Positions 5,282 through 8,799 of a stretch of 8,799 bases of DNA are shown piece after piece. A program made the position numbers and the translations under genes. The stretch lies in assembly GCA_964453035.1 (NCBI GenBank), contig CAYVOX010000135.1, positions 1 through 8,799 on the forward strand. The letters run 5' to 3'. Within the stretch, counting starts at the first letter, position 1; each line of letters opens with the position of its first letter. This stretch comes from CAYVOX01 sp964453035 (GTDB lineage Bacteria; Chloroflexota; Anaerolineae; Anaerolineales; Anaerolineaceae). The notes beneath the pieces were generated by a model. It was not told where the DNA came from. It saw only the letters and a list, made by a program, of their open reading frames with translations, and did not search any database.

Positions 5282-6472
5282 ATGCTGCTGCGAAGCTGGG
5301 TGCCGCTGCTGCTGGTGGTGTTCTTGCTGGGAGCATTAACCGGCCAGCTCTGGCCTGTGGCCTTTGCCCTGGCTGTGGCAACCGTGCTGGCTGCTGTTGA
5401 ATTCTGGAAGAGGCGGTCACTCAAATCTGTATTCTACGCGCGGCGCTGGATCTACCGGCGCGGCTTTCCCGGTGAAATCATTCCGGTTCGCGTCCAGGTG
5501 GAGAATCGCAAGTTGCTGCCGCTTTCGTGGCTGCGGGTGATTGACCCGTGGCCGCTGGCGGTTGGCCCGCAAGATGAAACCATCCTCGGCCCGTCGCATA
5601 TTGAATTACAGGGCGAGCTGGTCAATCTTTACAGCCTGCGCTGGTACGAAAAAATCACCCGCGATTACACGCTGCTGCTGCGCCAGCGCGGGGTGTACGG
5701 CATCGGTCCCGCGCAACTGACCTCGGGCGATCTGTTCGGCTTATCAGAGACCAGCACCGAGCAGCCCGAGCAAGACCTGGTGGTGGTCTTTCCGGACCTG
5801 GTGGAACTGCCCGGGTTTCTGCTGCTGGCCGACGACCCCTTTGGCGACCGCCGCACCCGCCGTCGCCTGTTTGAGGATCCCAACCAGCCCATGGGGGTGC
5901 GCCCCTATCATCCTGAGGATGAGTTTCGCCGCGTGCACTGGCCGGCCACCGCCAGGACCGGATCGCTGCAGGTGAAGGTTTACCAACCCGTCACCGCCCG
6001 CGTGATGTTGATTTGCCTCAACGTCTCCACTTCGGCGCAGTACTGGCTGGGGGTGGATGCTGCCCTGCTGGAGCAGCTTGTTAAAGTGGCTGCCACCCTG
6101 GCTTATCACGGCGTGCAGGATGGTTACTCGGTGGGGCTGCTTTCTAACGGCTGCCTGGCCCACTCCGACCAACCTTTCCGAATTGATCCCGGGCGCTCCA
6201 CAGAGCAGTTGGCTCGCCTGCTACAGGCCCTGGCAGCGGTGACCAGTTTTACCAGCGCCCCCTTCGAACGCTTCCTGGTCAGCAGCATGCCCCGCGTGCC
6301 CTACGGCGCCACGCTGGTGATTGTCACTGGCCTGGTCACCACCGGCCTGGTTGAAAGCCTCACCCAGCTCAAGCGTTACCGCGCTCACACTGCGCTCATC
6401 TCTCTGGAAGAAAGTCCCCCTCCCGATATCCCCGGGGTGCGCAGCTTCCATCTGCCTTTCGAGCAACCGTGA
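5282..6472 (+). CDS. DUF58-domain protein with N-terminal membrane anchor
   Basis: This 396-residue protein belongs to the DUF58 family, the usual partner of MoxR ATPases. Two hydrophobic stretches at about 7-20 and 24-40 form an N-terminal membrane hairpin, followed by basic residues (KRRSLK) consistent with a cytoplasmic side. A beta-rich segment at about 65-175 includes RQRGVYGIGP. The family signature is GVRPYHPEDEFRRVHW at 205-220, preceded by DPFGDRRTRRRLFE at 185-198. The remainder to 396 looks like a von Willebrand A-like fold, with strands VMLICLNVS at 241-249 and TLVIVTGLV at 344-352; a classic DxSxS metal site is not evident (LNVSTS at 246-251 is the nearest). The ATG is one base after the MoxR stop with a weak ribosome-binding site, and the stop overlaps the next GTG start by four bases, so the three genes are probably coupled. 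Confidence 0.9.
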   Translation: MLLRSWVPLLLVVFLLGALTGQLWPVAFALAVATVLAAVEFWKRRSLKSVFYARRWIYRRGFPGEIIPVRVQVENRKLLPLSWLRVIDPWPLAVGPQDETILGPSHIELQGELVNLYSLRWYEKITRDYTLLLRQRGVYGIGPAQLTSGDLFGLSETSTEQPEQDLVVVFPDLVELPGFLLLADDPFGDRRTRRRLFEDPNQPMGVRPYHPEDEFRRVHWPATARTGSLQVKVYQPVTARVMLICLNVSTSAQYWLGVDAALLEQLVKVAATLAYHGVQDGYSVGLLSNGCLAHSDQPFRIDPGRSTEQLARLLQALAAVTSFTSAPFERFLVSSMPRVPYGATLVIVTGLVTTGLVESLTQLKRYRAHTALISLEESPPPDIPGVRSFHLPFEQP

Positions 6473-7932
6473 AAACATCGCTTTCCCTTCCGCTTAATTC
6501 CACCTGGCGCCTGCTGCTCTGGTCAGAGACGGCGCGCTTTTCGGTGTTGATGATGGAATTATTGTGGATTGCCAACTGGTACGACCTGCTCGTGCAGCCG
6601 GAAGCTTCTAACTTTGAGGTTATCATCATCCTGGGCGCCATCCTCATGGTCACCCACCTGCTGGCACGCGGCATGAACTACCGAAAATTCCGGCTGGCGT
6701 GTCGGCGGGTGATTTTCACCGCCTGGCTGCTGCTGGTGCTGCTGCTAAGCCTTTCCGCGATGGTTTACCCTAATTTGCAGCTTTCACCCGCCGACCTCAT
6801 TTTGCACCCCCTGCTCTCGATCGGCTCGCTGCAGGATGACCTGCGCGACTTCTGGCACATTCTCATCCTGCTGGCGCTGCTCTGGCGCGCCATTGCCCTG
6901 GCCCGTGAACCGGTTGGCATCCTCTCGGCGCAGTTCAGCTTCCAACTGGGGCTGGTGATGATGCTGTTTTACGGCATAGGCATGGGCTTTTATAAGCCGC
7001 TGGCGGCTGTGCTCACCCTGTATGCGTTTCTGTTCTTCGGCCTGCTCGCCATGAGCGCAGCACGCATCTATTCGATTGGCGATTTGCGCGGCGGCAAGCT
7101 GCCTGTGCCCGGGCGTAAGTGGGCTCTGGGAATCATTATGGCTGCGCTGGTGATTATCGGCGTGGCTGTGTTTGCCGGCTGGGCTTCCAGTACCTGGGCC
7201 GCCGAGATTGTGCTGCAGGGTTACTTGATTTTGTTTGCCCTGCTGGTGGTGGTTGGCCTGGTGGTGCTCTCGCCGCTGCTTGTCATCATCTTCTGGGTTT
7301 CGCCCAGCCTGCGCGAATTGCTCAACGAGCTTTTGAAGGGCTCGGCGCTGGCCGGATTGATGGAGTTTCTCAACAACGCAGCACAAACCATGCAAAACCC
7401 TCCGGAATGGGTTATCAACGGCCTGCAGGTTGGCAAACCGCTGCTTTTTGGGGGTATCATCCTGTTGATTGTTGTTGGTTTGCTCTTCTTCCTGGTGTGG
7501 AAGCCCTGGCAGCTGCTTGGGCGGCGCGAGGAGGGCTCCAGTGATTTACCCTTCCATCCCATCATCGGCCTGCCCAGGCTCTTGATTAACCGCCTGGGTC
7601 AGCGTCTGTTGAACAGCCGGCGCATGTTGGCTGCGGCCCGCGTGCGCTGGGTTTATGCTCAATTGATGGCGCTGTGCAGCGCGCTGGGGCAACCGCGTCC
7701 GCAGGCAGTGACCCCGGTGGAATTTTTACCGCGCCTGTTGCAGCTCTTCCCGGAGCAGGCGGAGGACCTCCACCAGATAACCCAGGCCTACCTGAAGGTA
7801 CGCTACGGGATGTACCCCGAAACGCAAGCCGAGGTGACCGCGGTGGAGCAAAACTGGGAGCGGGTCAAACGGGTTGGGCGCCAGCTCGTCAGGCTGCGCA
7901 AGCAGCAGTTGAAAAAAGGGAATATCACATAA
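6469..7932 (+). CDS. Polytopic membrane protein with C-terminal DUF4129-like domain
   Basis: This 487-residue protein starts at a GTG in a GTGA overlap with the DUF58 stop. About eight or nine hydrophobic segments are visible, roughly at 23-42, 50-66, 80-99, 128-143, 157-175, 178-198, 217-239, 248-276 and 325-345. After the last segment comes a basic cytoplasmic-looking tail. Residues about 390-447 fit the DUF4129 pattern: RVRWVYAQLMALCSALG, then TPVEFLPRL at 415-423, then ITQAYLKVRYG at 437-447. In MoxR/DUF58 operons the third gene is often a TgpA-like protein with a transglutaminase-like domain between the membrane segments and DUF4129. Here no such domain is present: only about 50 residues separate the last two membrane segments, with no Cys-His-Asp triad recognisable. 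It may retain the membrane scaffold role only. Function is unknown. Confidence 0.85.
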   Translation: MKTSLSLPLNSTWRLLLWSETARFSVLMMELLWIANWYDLLVQPEASNFEVIIILGAILMVTHLLARGMNYRKFRLACRRVIFTAWLLLVLLLSLSAMVYPNLQLSPADLILHPLLSIGSLQDDLRDFWHILILLALLWRAIALAREPVGILSAQFSFQLGLVMMLFYGIGMGFYKPLAAVLTLYAFLFFGLLAMSAARIYSIGDLRGGKLPVPGRKWALGIIMAALVIIGVAVFAGWASSTWAAEIVLQGYLILFALLVVVGLVVLSPLLVIIFWVSPSLRELLNELLKGSALAGLMEFLNNAAQTMQNPPEWVINGLQVGKPLLFGGIILLIVVGLLFFLVWKPWQLLGRREEGSSDLPFHPIIGLPRLLINRLGQRLLNSRRMLAAARVRWVYAQLMALCSALGQPRPQAVTPVEFLPRLLQLFPEQAEDLHQITQAYLKVRYGMYPETQAEVTAVEQNWERVKRVGRQLVRLRKQQLKKGNIT

Positions 7933-7977
7933 AAAAACTGCTCCGGCGAGAAAACCCTTGCGGAGCAGTTGTTTTTT
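7931..7977. terminator. Bidirectional intrinsic terminator between convergent genes
   Basis: AACTGCTCCG (7936-7945) and CGGAGCAGTT (7961-7970) form a perfect 10-bp stem with a 15-base loop. A run of seven A (7931-7937) precedes it and six T (7972-7977) follow it, so it reads as an intrinsic terminator on both strands. It begins within the stop codon of the DUF4129 gene and lies 33 bases past the stop of the convergent peptidase gene. A smaller imperfect palindrome (GGGTG AGAT CACCC) sits at 7981-7994. Confidence 0.88.
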
Positions 7978-8010
7978 AGGGGGTGAGATCACCCGGATAG
8001 GCTGGTTATT

Positions 8011-8799
8011 TTACTTACCAAACTCACTCAGGATGCGCACCATGTGCCGGGCAGCTTTGAGATACAGGTCGAGGCGCAGGTTTTCGTTGGGGGCGTGCGC
8101 GCCGGTGCCCGGGTAGCCAGCGCCAGCGGTGACAATCGGCACCTTGAGCGCTTTCTGGAAAATGGCGTTGGGGCCTGAACCGCCCACCAGCGGGACGATT
8201 TGCTGCGGCACGCCGTACACTTCGCGCGCGCTTTCCACCACCAGCTTAACGAACGGGTCGTCCGGGTCGGTGCGGGCGGGCGCTTCGCCGCCCAGGAAAG
8301 CCACTTCCACATCCTCAAAGCCCTGCGCATCCAGGTGGGCGCGCAGTTGCTTGAGCACCACCTCGGGGGTCTGGTCTGGCACCAGGCGGAAATCCACCTT
8401 GGCGCTGGCTTTGGCAGGCAGCACCGTCTTGGAACCCGGCCCCTGGTAGCCGGAGGTGAGGCCGCAAATGGTGCAGGTGGGCTTAAAAACCTCCGCCAGG
8501 GCCAGTTCCACGCCGCCGCTTATCCCGTTGAGGAAGTGCTTGAGCCCATAGCGGTTTTTGTATTCCTCGGCGGCATCCGGCAGGGCGGCCATCAGTTCGA
8601 TATCCCGCGCGGTGGGGGGCACCACTGAATCATAAAAACCGGGGATGAGGATGCGCTCGTTGGCATCCTTGAGGCTGTTGAGCGCCCACACCAGGCGCCA
8701 GGCTGCGTTGGGGAAGATGGAGCCGCCCAGACCGGAGTGGCAATCCTGGCTGGCGGTGGTCACGCTCAATTCCACGTAGCAAATTCCGCGCAGCCCCAG
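8011..8799 (-). CDS. M20-family metallopeptidase (dipeptidase-like), C-terminal part, 5' end beyond window
   Basis: This is the C-terminal 262 residues of a zinc-dependent M20-family peptidase of the carnosinase/dipeptidase type, which removes residues from short peptides in the cytoplasm. The frame stays open to the right edge (LGLRGICYVELSV), so the GTG at 8775 is an internal valine and the first metal-site motifs lie outside the window. Numbering from the edge, CHSGLGG at 20-26 marks the entry to the dimerisation domain, with H21 the family's trans-acting histidine. SGYQGPGSKTVLP at 116-128 and AKVDFRLVPDQ at 133-143 are hallmarks of the dipeptidase branch. GGSGPNAIF at 206-214 and GTGAHAPNENL at 231-241 supply the late metal/substrate residues, including H235 and E239. 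The motifs look intact. It is convergent to the MoxR operon and separated from it by a terminator. Exact specificity cannot be told. Confidence 0.9.
   Translation of the reverse strand: MGLRGICYVELSVTTASQDCHSGLGGSIFPNAAWRLVWALNSLKDANERILIPGFYDSVVPPTARDIELMAALPDAAEEYKNRYGLKHFLNGISGGVELALAEVFKPTCTICGLTSGYQGPGSKTVLPAKASAKVDFRLVPDQTPEVVLKQLRAHLDAQGFEDVEVAFLGGEAPARTDPDDPFVKLVVESAREVYGVPQQIVPLVGGSGPNAIFQKALKVPIVTAGAGYPGTGAHAPNENLRLDLYLKAARHMVRILSEFGK

Noticed and set aside
4648..5424. Long antisense open frame (258 codons) across the MoxR gene
   Set aside because: It lies opposite a gene with every AAA+ motif intact, and its translation shows no recognisable domain; it is a by-product of GC-rich codon use.
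6784..7395. Antisense open frame of 203 codons across the membrane-protein gene
   Set aside because: Its translation is dominated by histidine and glutamine, the typical mirror of leucine-rich membrane segments on the opposite strand.
8129..8628. Plus-strand open frames opposite the peptidase gene
   Set aside because: They overlap a frame carrying clear M20 motifs and have no ribosome-binding site or domain.
8773..8775. GTG as start of the M20 peptidase
   Set aside because: The frame continues upstream to the window edge with family-like sequence (LRGICYVEL), and a start here would drop the first half of the enzyme.
1..8799. Mobile element, CRISPR array, tRNA or rRNA
   Set aside because: No transposase, integrase, direct-repeat array, terminal inverted repeats or recognisable RNA gene was seen; the window is nearly full of protein-coding genes.

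Overview
This window looks like chromosomal DNA of a free-living bacterium, most likely a Chloroflexota member close to Anaerolineae. That placement is inferred from protein style and gene company (tandem thymidylate-kinase-like genes beside CHAD and HD genes, then a MoxR/DUF58/DUF4129 set) and was not tested by any search. Coding is dense and fairly GC-rich, with ATG, GTG and TTG starts. No tRNA, rRNA, insertion sequence, CRISPR array or phage gene was found.

Region 1 (1-4136, + strand) is a tightly packed run of five genes. It opens with a thymidylate-kinase-like protein cut by the left edge. A second kinase-like paralogue follows, in which the P-loop lysine is arginine. Next come a CHAD-domain protein, a stand-alone HD-domain protein resembling the C-terminal half of Ppx/GppA exopolyphosphatases, and a coiled-coil protein with a possible PH-like middle and a C-terminal four-cysteine zinc ribbon. 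The first four genes overlap or nearly touch, so they are probably one operon, and the fifth follows 16 bases later. CHAD domains bind inorganic polyphosphate and Ppx proteins degrade it, so the cluster may be a polyphosphate- or nucleotide-linked module. This is the most interesting part of the window, but its function is inferred.

Region 2 (4137-4341) is the only sizeable gap on the + strand. It holds a perfect 10-bp hairpin that could end the first operon, then a TATAAT box and a GGAG ribosome-binding site. These favour a TTG start at 4342 for the next gene.

Region 3 (4342-7932, + strand) is a three-gene operon: a MoxR-type AAA+ ATPase, a DUF58 membrane-anchored protein and a polytopic membrane protein ending in a DUF4129-like domain. 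This is the widespread MoxR/DUF58/DUF4129 arrangement, thought to work in chaperone-like or cell-envelope functions. The usual transglutaminase domain is not seen here.

Region 4 (7933-8799) has a strong hairpin with an A-tract on one side and a T-tract on the other, which could terminate transcription from both directions. The convergent - strand gene is the C-terminal 262 residues of an M20-family metallopeptidase cut by the right edge.
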